This document shows positions 54,061 through 62,379 of a stretch of DNA of 64,000 nucleotides, piece by piece. The translations under genes were made by a program, and so were the position numbers. The notes beneath the pieces were generated by a model. The model did not search any database. It worked only from the letters and a program-made list of their open reading frames with translations, and was not told where the DNA came from. The stretch's first letter is position 1. Every line of letters begins with the position of its first letter. The DNA is from Lysobacterales bacterium (GTDB lineage Bacteria > Pseudomonadota > Gammaproteobacteria > Xanthomonadales > UBA2363): contig JAHCAT010000013.1 of assembly GCA_019634735.1 (NCBI GenBank), forward strand, positions 1-64,000, in the 5' to 3' direction.

Positions 54061-54945
54061 TCAGCCAGCCTGACCCTTCTCCACCTCCCGCGCGCCGATC
54101 ACCCGCGCGTGCGCGTTCGGCCGGATCGGCTCGCCGCGGAGCTCGGCGAGCAGGTGGGTGAGTTCGGCACCCAGCAGCAGGATCAGACCGGAGTAGTAGA
54201 CCCAGACCAGCAGCACGACCACGGCGCCGGCCGGGCCGTAGGCGCCGCCGACGCTGCTGTGGTCCAGGTACAGGCCGATGCCGGCCTTGCCGACCGCGAA
54301 CAGCGCGGCGGTCAGGGCGCCGCCGATCAGGGCGTCGCGCTTGCGGATCACGGCGTCGGGCAGGAAGTGGTAGACGGCGGCGAAGATCACCGTGAACAGG
54401 GCGAACGAGAAGCCCGCTTCCATCAGGCGCCAGGCCAGGGTGTCGCCGCTGACATACAGGGCGATCGCGGCACTGGCCAGCAGGGAGATCACCAGCAGCA
54501 CCACCAGGCTGAGCAGCAGGCCGATCGCCTGGGCGCGTGAGCGCAGCCAGCCCAGCCAGGCGCGACGCGGCGCTGGCTCCAGACCCCAGATGCGGTTGAG
54601 CGCGCCCTGCAACTGCGCGAACACCGCCGAGGCGGCGAACAGGGTGACGCCCAGGCTGACCAGGCCTGCGATGTTGCCGAAGCCGGGGCGCTGGCTGGCG
54701 TTGGCGATGACCAGGTCGGCGGTGCCGGCGGCGCGCTCGCCGACCAGGTCGGCGAGGCCGGCGACCAGGCGCTCCTGCAGGGCCGGGTCCAGCGAGCTGG
54801 CCAGCCACAGGGTGAGCACCAGCAACGGCGCGAACGAAAGCGCGGCCCAGAACGCCAGGGCCGCGGCGCGGGTCAGCAGTTCGTCGCTGCCGATGTCGGC
54901 GAGCAGGCGCTTGATCGCTCCTGCGGTGGTCCGGACCTTGCTCAT
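54061..54945 (-). CDS. YihY/BrkB family inner-membrane protein
   Basis: The 294-residue protein has six hydrophobic helices: ALAFWAALSFAPLLVLTLWL, SLGVTLFAASAVFAQLQGAL, LLLSLVVLLVISLLASAAIA, FALFTVIFAAVYHFLPDAVI, LIGGALTAALFAVGKAGIGL, VVVLLVWVYYSGLILLLGAE. The family motif GGAYGPAGAVVVLLVWVYYS is present. YihY/BrkB proteins are inner-membrane proteins of unclear function. It is divergent from the SDR gene. Confidence 0.9.
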   Translation of the reverse strand: MSKVRTTAGAIKRLLADIGSDELLTRAAALAFWAALSFAPLLVLTLWLASSLDPALQERLVAGLADLVGERAAGTADLVIANASQRPGFGNIAGLVSLGVTLFAASAVFAQLQGALNRIWGLEPAPRRAWLGWLRSRAQAIGLLLSLVVLLVISLLASAAIALYVSGDTLAWRLMEAGFSFALFTVIFAAVYHFLPDAVIRKRDALIGGALTAALFAVGKAGIGLYLDHSSVGGAYGPAGAVVVLLVWVYYSGLILLLGAELTHLLAELRGEPIRPNAHARVIGAREVEKGQAG

Positions 54946-55125
54946 CGCGGCTTCCGTGGCGTTCGTGGCATACAGCTTAGCCGGCGCTGGCGTGTCCGCT
55001 TCGCGAACGGGGCCCAGGTCGCGATGGCACCGTCGTCCCCGATCATCCGACCCGGCGTCAGCCGATGCTGATCGCCGTTCCATACCGTTGCGTATAGACT
55101 GCCCGCCAGCATCCGGACGAAGGCC

Positions 55126-55932
55126 ATGGCCCAGGGCGAACGCATCCTGATCACCGGCGCCGGCAGCGGCCTGGGCCGCGCGCTGGCGCTGCGCCACGCC
55201 GCGCTCGGCGACCGTGTGGTGTGCGCCGACATCGAGCCGGCGCGCGCGCTGGAGACCGCGGCGATGATCGAGGCCACCGGTGGCCATGCGCTGGCCCTGG
55301 CGGTCGACGTCGCCGACCCCGCCAGCGTCGACACCCTGTGCGGCGAGATCGAAGCGCTGTGGGGCGGCATCGACGTGCTGGTGAACAACGCCGGCGTGAG
55401 CAGCGCCGGCAGCGTCGCCGATACCGGCCTGGACATCTGGCGCTGGACGCTGGACATCAACCTGATGGGCGTGGTGCACGGCTGCCGCAGCTTCCTGCCC
55501 GGCCTGCTGGCGGGCGGCCGCGGCCGGATCGTCAACATCGCTTCGTTCGCGGCGCTGGCCGGGGCGCCGGGCATCGCGCCCTATGCGGTGGCCAAGGCCG
55601 GGGTGGTGGTCCTTTCCGAATCGCTGCGCGCCGAACTGGACGGCAGCGGGGTCAGCGTCAGCGTCGCCTGCCCGTCGTTCTTCCCGACCCGGCTGCTGGA
55701 GAGCTTCCGGTCGCCGGCCGAGGGTTACCGGCACATGGCCGGCAAGCTGATGGCGGCCTCGCGCACCGATGCCGATTCGGTTGCGCGGATCATCATCGAG
55801 CAGGCGCGCGCTGGCCGCTTCCTTATCCTGCCGACGCCCGGCGAAGCCGGCCGCTGGCGCCTGAAGCGCTGGTTGCCCTCGGTCTACCACCGCCTGCTGA
55901 TGCGGCGCGTGCGCGCGCGCCGCAGGCGCTGA
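55126..55932 (+). CDS. Short-chain dehydrogenase/reductase
   Basis: The 268-residue classical SDR has ILITGAGSGLGRALALRHA (T-G-x3-G-x-G), LVNNAGVSSAGSVADTG, and the catalytic tetrad: Ser in IVNIASFAALAGAPG and Y-x3-K in PYAVAKAGVVVLSESLRAEL. A long basic C terminus (MRRVRARRRR) is unusual. It reduces or oxidises a hydroxyl or keto group with NAD(P)(H). The basic tail may aid membrane or acyl-carrier contact. Its ATG is preceded by GAAGG and an upstream GTATAGACT -10-like run. Confidence 0.88.
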   Translation: MAQGERILITGAGSGLGRALALRHAALGDRVVCADIEPARALETAAMIEATGGHALALAVDVADPASVDTLCGEIEALWGGIDVLVNNAGVSSAGSVADTGLDIWRWTLDINLMGVVHGCRSFLPGLLAGGRGRIVNIASFAALAGAPGIAPYAVAKAGVVVLSESLRAELDGSGVSVSVACPSFFPTRLLESFRSPAEGYRHMAGKLMAASRTDADSVARIIIEQARAGRFLILPTPGEAGRWRLKRWLPSVYHRLLMRRVRARRRR

Positions 55933-56153
55933 GCCATGGGCCGATCGCCGGGCGCGAAAGACCGCGCGGATACGCGGGCCCGCACTCTTCGACCTGGCGG
56001 CCCGCACGGAATCGCCCGATCCGCCGATCGCTGCAAGGGCGGCGCGCATCCGCTGCCAGTTTCGAGGCGGGTGGACGACAGCCATGCCCCGACGGTTTCC
56101 AATCGCCATGACCGCGCCCGGCACGGGCGCACCGAATCAAGGACCCAGATGCC

Positions 56154-57203
56154 ATGGCCAAGCTGCTGATCTACGGCGCCAACGGGTACACCGGACAACT
56201 GGTGGCGCGCCTGGCCGCGCAACGCGGCCTCGATGCGGTGCTGGCCGGACGCAACGCCCAGGCACTGTCCGCGCTGGCGACCGAGACCGGGTTCCCGGTG
56301 CGGGTGTTCGGGCTGGACGATGCCCAGGCATTGCGCGCGGGGCTGGACGGCATCGCCGCCGTGCTGCACTGCGCCGGGCCGTTCTCGAAGACCTGCGCGC
56401 CGATGCTGGAGACCTGCCTTTCGGCGGGCGTCCACTACCTGGACATCACCGGCGAGATCGACGTGTTCGCGCACTGTCATGGCCAGGACGGCCGGGCGCG
56501 GGCGGCCGGCATCGTGGTGCTGCCGGGCAGCGGCTTCGATGTCGTGCCCACCGACTGCCTGGCGGCGATGCTGCACCGGCGGCTGCCTTCGGCCACGCAC
56601 CTGGTGCTGGCGTTCGAGGCCGGCGGCGGGCCCAGCCCAGGTACCGCCAGGACCAGCGTCGAGGGCCTGGCCGGCGGTGGCCGGGCACGCATCGATGGCG
56701 AGCTGCGCCGCGTGCCGCTGGCCTGGAAGTCGCGCAGCTTCCAGCGCGATGGCCAGCAGCGCACGGCGATGACGATTCCCTGGGGCGATGTCTACACGGC
56801 CCATGTGTCGACCGGGATCGCCAACATCGAGACCTACATGGCGGTGCCGCCGGCGACCATCGCCCGGGCGCGGCGGATGCGCCTGCTGCGACCGCTGCTG
56901 GCACTGGGCCCGGTGCAGCGCTGGCTGCTGCGCAGGGTCGATGCCAGCGTCCGCGGCCCGGACGCGGAGCGGCGCAGCCGCACCGGCTGCCATGTCTGGG
57001 GCGAGGTGCGCGACGAGGCAGGCCGGATGCTGTCGCTGGCCCTGGTCACGCCGAACGGCTACGACCTCACCGCCACCGCCTCCCTCGGCATCGCCGAGCG
57101 CGTGCTGCGCGGCGACGCGCCGGCGGGCTTCCATACCCCGTCGACGCTGATGGGCGCCGAGTACGTGCTCTCGCTGCCGGGCGTGCGTCTGGTCGGCGAC
57201 TGA
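56154..57203 (+). CDS. Saccharopine dehydrogenase-like / trans-acting enoyl reductase family protein
   Basis: The 349-residue protein has the Rossmann start LLIYGANGYTGQLVARLAAQ. Motifs are VLHCAGPFSKTCAPMLETCL, VHYLDITGEIDVF and LPGSGFDVVPTDCLAAML, all diagnostic of the saccharopine dehydrogenase-like group that includes trans-acting enoyl reductases. C-terminal hydrophobic segments resemble membrane-associated members. It probably reduces a lipid or polyketide-like substrate with NAD(P)H. It follows the SDR gene by 221 bases on the same strand, so the two may act in one lipid pathway. Confidence 0.85.
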   Translation: MAKLLIYGANGYTGQLVARLAAQRGLDAVLAGRNAQALSALATETGFPVRVFGLDDAQALRAGLDGIAAVLHCAGPFSKTCAPMLETCLSAGVHYLDITGEIDVFAHCHGQDGRARAAGIVVLPGSGFDVVPTDCLAAMLHRRLPSATHLVLAFEAGGGPSPGTARTSVEGLAGGGRARIDGELRRVPLAWKSRSFQRDGQQRTAMTIPWGDVYTAHVSTGIANIETYMAVPPATIARARRMRLLRPLLALGPVQRWLLRRVDASVRGPDAERRSRTGCHVWGEVRDEAGRMLSLALVTPNGYDLTATASLGIAERVLRGDAPAGFHTPSTLMGAEYVLSLPGVRLVGD

Positions 57204-57426
57204 CACGGGTCGACGCGCGGGGTCGGGCCGCTGCCGTCCCGTGCCGGCAGCGACCCGACAAACCGCGCCCGATACGTCGGTGCGTCGCGACCGCCATCGG
57301 CCCGAACGCCCTGGGGTCCCCCACCTGCGAACGCCCTTTGCAGCGCGTGCCCGCGGACCTGGAGCGATCAGCTGCCTTCGCGCACGCCCTCGCGCGCGGG
57401 ACCGAAGCATCGGCTCCGAAGGACCG

Positions 57427-57636
57427 CCCTCTCCCCCAGCCCCTCTCCCGCGCCGCGGGAGAGGGGAGCAGATCACGCCCCGAACCCCGAACCCCGAACC
57501 CCGAACCCCGAACCCCGAACCCCGAACCCCGAACCCCGAGTCCCGAGTCCCGAGTCCCGGCTCCCGGCTCCCGAAAGAACAGCGGCACCCCACTTCTCCC
57601 CTCCCCCGCCTGCGGGGGAGGGGCCGGGGGAGAGGG
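57427..57636. repeat. H1 - heptad array (about 13 units) - H2 composite element
   Basis: The spacer 57204-57702 has no gene. H1 (57427-57471) has the same GCGCCGC loop as at 37826. It is followed by CGAACCC heptamers (about 57478-57573) grading into GAGTCCC, and by H2 (57591-57636). H2 ends 67 bases before the CotH gene stop. The order and hairpins match 37826-38249, while the heptad consensus and number differ. Confidence 0.87.
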
Positions 57637-57702
57637 CCCGCCGTGCCCGGTGGCGACCACCGCTCGGGGCGCCACCGAAACACCGCCCGATGCGCGAGCC
57701 CC

Positions 57703-59856
57703 CTACTCGAAGCCGTCGGCGAAGATCACGTCGCTGCCGCAGCTTGCCGCGTCGAACTGGCCGGGCGTGCCGAGGTCGGCACCGCTCGATGCCCAGGATC
57801 CGAAACCATCGCCCAGGGCCGACAACTGCCAGCCGGACACGTCGTTCTCGCCGATGAAGGGGCAGTCGGCCTGGCCGCTGCGGTTCTGGGTGCGGATGGT
57901 GCCGGGATAGGTCTGGTCGCCGTAGAAGAGGCGGTCGTGCAGCGCGGATGCGGCGTCGTACAGGTGGATCTGGTCGTTGCGCCCCAGGTTGTTGCCGCTG
58001 GTCGCGCCGAGCAGGCCGATCACCTTGACCTCGGGCGCCAGGCCCCAGGCCAGCCGGAAGCTCGCGGCGTCCGCCTCGGTGACGATCACCGACTCGCCCG
58101 GCTGCACCACGCCGAATGCCGACAGGTCGAACGCCCCTGGCACGGCATGGTCGTCGTCCATGCTCCAGCCGGTCATGTCGATCGGCGCCGCCGACAGGTT
58201 GGTGAACTCGATGAACTCGCCGTTGGCGCCGGCGTACATCCATTCGGTGATACGCATGCCATCGGTGCCGCCCAGCGCGTACTCCAGCATCAGCGGCCCG
58301 CGTTCGGCCAGGGCCGGCGAGAAACGCATCGAGGCGAATGCGTTGCCGGCGGTTGCCGACACGTACCAGGCGACGCGCTGCCCGGCACCACCGGCCAGCG
58401 GGAACTGCGCGCCGTACACCCCATCGCCGGCCGCGCCGTCGCCGGACTGGCCGTCGTCGCGCATCTCCGCCCAGCTGTAGCGGGCCGACGGCGACGGCCG
58501 CCAGTACAACCGCACCTGCGCCACCGTGCTGCCCGCGGGCTGCACGCGGGCGGTCGCCCAGACCGGCTCGCCGGGCTGCGGCGTGTCGCTCGACGCCGCC
58601 ACCTCGCTGATCGCCGGGCCGACCGCGACCAGTTCGCCATTGCCGTTGAGGAAGGTCGCACGCTGGGTGACGAACGGCTGGATGCCGACCAGGGTGCCGC
58701 CCGCCAGTCCGGACAGACCCAGGTTGACCGTGCTGGTGAAGTTGTTCTGGAACAGCGCGTAGGTATAGATCTTCTTGGGGTCGGCCTGCACGTGCGACTC
58801 GATCAGCGCCCGGTGCGCGGCGAAGATCGGCTCGAAATAGGCCCAGCTCAGATCCTCGCGCACCGTGCGGTAGTGCGCCATGTAGCGCTGGCGCAGCTCG
58901 GGCACCGCCAGCACCCGGCTCAGCACCGGCTTGTTGGTCTGCGTGAAGTTGCGGTTGATCGCCCAGTTGGTCTGCGTGAAGGTCTCGTTGGCGTCGCGCT
59001 GCATCAGGTGCAGGCGTCCGTCCAGCGGGTCCGTATAGGTCATGAAGTCGCAGCCCTTGTTGATGTAGCTGTCGTCGTCGGTGAGCATGTTTTCCAGCAC
59101 CACCGACCAGATCGACGGGTCGATCGCGAACAGGGCGTCGATGTCCTGCCAGTTGCCCAGCGGCGTGTTGCTCAGCGCGTTGGTGACGGCGATCAGCGAG
59201 GCGAGCGGATCGGGCAGTCCGCCGTCGTTCTGGATCTCGTAGGCGACGTAGTTGGCCGGGCTGGTACCGGCGTAGGCCAGGCCGGGTCCGTTCGGGCGAT
59301 TGGCGCACTTGATGCGCAGGCCGTCGGCGTTGGCGAAGAAGTCGCGCAGCATCCGCTTGTCCGGCTGCTGGATGTTGTTGTACACGCCCCAGTTCTGGCC
59401 GTTCAGGGTGACCAGCACGTGGTTGGCGCGCGGGTTCGGCACGAAGCGCGCCACGAAGTTGTTGTAGACCACCTCGCGGGTGAAGGTGGGATCGCGGAAG
59501 CCGTTGTTGAGATTGATGTTGTCGTAGCCCTGCACGTCCTGGTTGCCGTGCACGTGGTCGACCTTGATCTTCAGCGAGAACTTCTCCGAGCCCGCCGGCA
59601 GCGCGGTGTACGAGGTGTTGCCGCGGATGCGCACGCCGACATCGGGATAAACCTGGCCGTCGATGGTCAGGTCGGCCAGGATGTAGGTCTCGGAGACATA
59701 GTTGTTGCGCAACCGCTGCATCCAGTCGGCGTCGTGGAACTGCAGGGCGACGGTGCGCAGCACCGTGGGGTCGTAGAGGTCCTGGGCACCGGCCAGGGTG
59801 GCCGGCAGGATCAGCAGGACGAGCAGACGGGCCAGACGACGTGGCGAAAAGGACAT
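57703..59856 (-). CDS. Secreted CotH kinase-like protein with lamin-tail domain and IF-x-DGF C terminus
   Basis: The 717-residue precursor has a signal peptide (LLVLLILPATLAGAQ). It then has a CotH-type kinase-like region: VGVRIRGNTSYTALPAGSEK, FSLKIKVDHVHGNQ, INLNNGFRDPTFTREVVYNN, and WSVVLENMLTDDDSYINKGC with HLMQRDANETF. A spacer beta domain (about 450-540) precedes a lamin-tail domain (ITEWMYAGANGEFIEFTNLS). The last residues are CGSDVIFADGFE. Related extracellular CotH proteins phosphorylate partners or are structural; activity here is unproven. GGGGAG lies 10 bases from the ATG. Confidence 0.82.
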   Translation of the reverse strand: MSFSPRRLARLLVLLILPATLAGAQDLYDPTVLRTVALQFHDADWMQRLRNNYVSETYILADLTIDGQVYPDVGVRIRGNTSYTALPAGSEKFSLKIKVDHVHGNQDVQGYDNINLNNGFRDPTFTREVVYNNFVARFVPNPRANHVLVTLNGQNWGVYNNIQQPDKRMLRDFFANADGLRIKCANRPNGPGLAYAGTSPANYVAYEIQNDGGLPDPLASLIAVTNALSNTPLGNWQDIDALFAIDPSIWSVVLENMLTDDDSYINKGCDFMTYTDPLDGRLHLMQRDANETFTQTNWAINRNFTQTNKPVLSRVLAVPELRQRYMAHYRTVREDLSWAYFEPIFAAHRALIESHVQADPKKIYTYALFQNNFTSTVNLGLSGLAGGTLVGIQPFVTQRATFLNGNGELVAVGPAISEVAASSDTPQPGEPVWATARVQPAGSTVAQVRLYWRPSPSARYSWAEMRDDGQSGDGAAGDGVYGAQFPLAGGAGQRVAWYVSATAGNAFASMRFSPALAERGPLMLEYALGGTDGMRITEWMYAGANGEFIEFTNLSAAPIDMTGWSMDDDHAVPGAFDLSAFGVVQPGESVIVTEADAASFRLAWGLAPEVKVIGLLGATSGNNLGRNDQIHLYDAASALHDRLFYGDQTYPGTIRTQNRSGQADCPFIGENDVSGWQLSALGDGFGSWASSGADLGTPGQFDAASCGSDVIFADGFE

Positions 59857-60289
59857 GATGGACGCTCCCCGGTGGCGCCGCGCAGAAGGCGACGGCGCGG
59901 GCGGCCGGGGCATGTGTGGCGCCGGCCTGGCCCACCGTCAAGCCTAGCGCCTTGACGACCGGCAACCATGGAGGAATTCCGGAGGCGCCGACGGGCGGCG
60001 CGGCGCCGCGAGGGCCCCGGCCGGACCGTACCCCGCCTGATCGCGGCGATCAGCGCGATCGAGTCGGCTGGCGGCTGCGGCCGCCGGCCGGGCGGCGAGC
60101 CGGCCGGTTGCCCGTCGGTGGCGGGCAAGCCATTGAAATCGAAGATCTGTCCTGTGCCCACCGAGGTACGCACATCCGGTGGCCCGCGGATCCTGGGTGG
60201 ACGCCGGTAATCGCCGGCCGCCAATCCGGTAGAGCAGGTCAGCCCAGGCAGCCTGAGCGCTTGCCCCGTCCGTCCACCCGGTGATTGCC
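59857..60289. other. Divergent spacer of the secreted-protein locus
   Basis: These 433 bases between the CotH gene and the first small secreted protein show no recognisable gene. A hairpin GTCAAG/CTTGAC lies at 59937-59956. The stretch must hold promoters for both directions, but no consensus -35/-10 pair is evident. I considered a riboswitch and found no recognisable fold. Confidence 0.4.
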
Positions 60290-60916
60290 ATGACCCAGCT
60301 CCCCCAAAACACCCCCCGCGCCGGACCGGTGCGCGACCGTGGCAGGCCGCCCTGGCAGCGAACCGACCTGTCCGTCGCCGCCCGGTTCGCGCTTGCGATG
60401 GCCATCGGCATCGCCGACGCAGGGTCGGCCGTCGCCGGGGCGCCGGAGAGCGCAACCGGCGCAGCCGGACACACCGGCTCGGTCTCTGTGCTCGGCATCG
60501 AGTTCCGCGGCGACCGCACGCCGTTCGAGTTCGCCTCCTCGCTCGACAGCGGAGCCCTGTGGTGCACCGGCGCCATCAGCGTCGCCGAGGCCCGCCTCGC
60601 CCTGCCCGCCGGTGCCCGCTTGCTGGAGATGCGGGTCTGGGGCACCGACGACCTGCCCAGCCATGGCCTGCGGGTCAGTCTGGTGGAGAGCTGCCTGCCC
60701 AATCTGCTGCCCGCTGCCACGCCGGTGAACACCGTCCTGGGCCTGCTGGAGAGCGTCGGTTCGCCGCTGCACTACAACCAGGCGCTGAGCTTCGACCCGG
60801 CGCCGGTGGTCGATGGCCGCGACTGCACCTACTGGGTGCGCGCGCAGTTCGCGCCACTGTGCGCCGGCGGCGGCTCGCTGGCGGTGCGCAAGGTGCGTGT
60901 GAGGTACCAGCGATGA
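60290..60916 (+). CDS. Secreted protein, tandem family member 1
   Basis: The 208-residue protein has a hydrophobic signal segment (FALAMAIGIADAGSAVAGA) preceded by a long basic N terminus. The mature part has WCTGAISVAEARLALPAG, then MRVWGTDDLPSHGLRVSLVE with a Cys, and DCTYWVRAQFAPLCAG ending VRKVRVRYQR. The pattern VWG-x3-6-P-x-L-VSL-C followed by DC-x-YW-RA-F...VRV recurs in the next two genes, so all three appear homologous. No known family is recognised. The stop overlaps the next ATG (ATGA). Confidence 0.7.
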   Translation: MTQLPQNTPRAGPVRDRGRPPWQRTDLSVAARFALAMAIGIADAGSAVAGAPESATGAAGHTGSVSVLGIEFRGDRTPFEFASSLDSGALWCTGAISVAEARLALPAGARLLEMRVWGTDDLPSHGLRVSLVESCLPNLLPAATPVNTVLGLLESVGSPLHYNQALSFDPAPVVDGRDCTYWVRAQFAPLCAGGGSLAVRKVRVRYQR

Positions 60917-61527
60917 AGCGCAGCGCCACAGCCTGGATGTCCCCGGCCGCCTGCGCGAGACGGTGGGTGGCCGGCCTTATGCTGCTGGCCGCGGCCGCGC
61001 CTGCCGCCGCCCACGACGCACCCACAGGCGGCGCCATGCCGGCGAACGACTTCCGGACGACCATTGCCCGGGCCGGGTTCCCTGCCCTGTCCACGGACCT
61101 CTCGTCCGGCGAGACCTCCTACGTCTGCGGCAACCTGGCGGTGCGAACCACTCCGCACCGCGTCCGCTACCCCTTCTCCCTGCCCGACCACAGCGGGCCG
61201 CTGGCGATCGATGTCTGGAGCACGGCGTTCAGCGGCGCACCGAGCCTGGAGCTGCGCGTCCGGGTGTCGTGCCTGTCCGGGCAGCAACTGCTGCCCGTCA
61301 CCCAGACGCTGAATGCCGTCACCCTGCCCGGCACACACGGCTCGCAGCGGGTGACCATTGCCGTGACCGATCCCGGCGTGCCCGCCGAGGACTGCCGGTT
61401 CTGGCTCGAGGCCGCCTTCGCGCTTGACGTCGTGCCATGTTCCAGCCGCTGGATACTCGACAAGGTGCGCGTGACCTCGCGCGTGCGCGACCGGATCTTC
61501 CGGTCGCGCTTTCCTGCCACGCTCTGA
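60913..61527 (+). CDS. Secreted protein, tandem family member 2
   Basis: The 204-residue precursor has a signal peptide (VAGLMLLAAAAPAAAHDA). The core reads SYVCGNLAVRTTPHRVRYPF, IDVWSTAFSGAPSLELRVRV with a Cys, and AEDCRFWLEAAFALDVVPCS leading to DKVRVTSRVRDRIFRSRF. It aligns with members 1 and 3 at the VW, Cys and DC-x-(F/Y)W positions. The C terminus DRIFRSRFPATL looks like a variant of the IF-x-DGF motif in neighbouring proteins. It begins in an ATGA overlap with member 1. Confidence 0.7.
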   Translation: MKRSATAWMSPAACARRWVAGLMLLAAAAPAAAHDAPTGGAMPANDFRTTIARAGFPALSTDLSSGETSYVCGNLAVRTTPHRVRYPFSLPDHSGPLAIDVWSTAFSGAPSLELRVRVSCLSGQQLLPVTQTLNAVTLPGTHGSQRVTIAVTDPGVPAEDCRFWLEAAFALDVVPCSSRWILDKVRVTSRVRDRIFRSRFPATL

Positions 61528-61542
61528 CCGGAGCCCGCATCC

Positions 61543-62211
61543 ATGGACCGCCCACTGAGCTTGCTCCTGCTCGCCTGCCTGACCTGCCCCCCTGCCTTGG
61601 CCGACCCGCCACACCCAGGTCACCGACTGGTCACCGATCCGGCCGAGATGGCCGCCTGGGACACGGCGCCGGGGGGCGAACTGTGGCTACTGGCCGACGC
61701 GCGCGCGGCAACCCCCGGCGAACGGGCGGAACGGGCCCGCCAGCACGAGCTCGCGGCGTTCAATCCGGCCGTCAACGCCGGACGCTGGTTCCACGTGCAG
61801 GCCACCGAGTTCCTCAACGTCAATGCAAGCCACGGCTACTCGACGCGCGGCGAGCTGATGTTCACCCTGAGCGGAGCCGGGGCACTCGACGCCCTCGCCA
61901 ACGTCGACCTTCCCGAGGATCGCCGACTGTCCTGGATGGATGTCTGGGGCGTCGACAGTCACCCCACCGCAAGCCTGGCGGTCAGCCTGTGGCGCCGCTG
62001 CACCGACGACACCGGGGCGGTCAGCACCGTGCAGCTCGCCTCCGCATCCAGCGGCGCGGCCTTCGCCGGCGGCGCCTTCTTCTCCGATGTCCCAGTGGTG
62101 CATCCGCAGGGCATCGCCCAGCACGAGCATTGCGTCCACTACCTGCGCCTGTTCGTCACCGCCGCCAACCTCGGCGAGTCCATCGCCCTGCTGCGCGTGC
62201 GCCTGGAGTAG
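61543..62211 (+). CDS. Secreted protein, tandem family member 3
   Basis: The 222-residue precursor has a signal peptide (LLLLACLTCPPALADPP). The core has GRWFHVQATEFLNVNASHGY, MDVWGVDSHPTASLAVSLWR with RCT, and QHEHCVHYLRLFVTAANLGE ending LLRVRLE. The VWG...P..L.VSL..C stretch aligns with member 1, and HC-x-HYLRLF with its DC-x-YW-RAQF. It follows member 2 by 15 bases, so the three form one transcription unit. Function is unknown; probably surface or extracellular. Confidence 0.7.
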   Translation: MDRPLSLLLLACLTCPPALADPPHPGHRLVTDPAEMAAWDTAPGGELWLLADARAATPGERAERARQHELAAFNPAVNAGRWFHVQATEFLNVNASHGYSTRGELMFTLSGAGALDALANVDLPEDRRLSWMDVWGVDSHPTASLAVSLWRRCTDDTGAVSTVQLASASSGAAFAGGAFFSDVPVVHPQGIAQHEHCVHYLRLFVTAANLGESIALLRVRLE

Positions 62212-62379
62212 CGCCTTCCGTCCTGGCTGCGTTGATTCACCGCAGCGCCGACGACGTGATCTGGTTCGCGGTTCTCATCCGGCACCGCCTAATCAGCGCC
62301 GCACGAGGTCCCCCCGTTGATATCCTGCGCCGTCCGACCCGCGCACCGTGCCGTGGGCGCAGGATCCGGGGGGATCGAC

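Noticed and set aside
59857..60289. Riboswitch before the tandem secreted genes
   Set aside because: Only a short hairpin is present. I could not match a cyclic-di-GMP or other known aptamer core.
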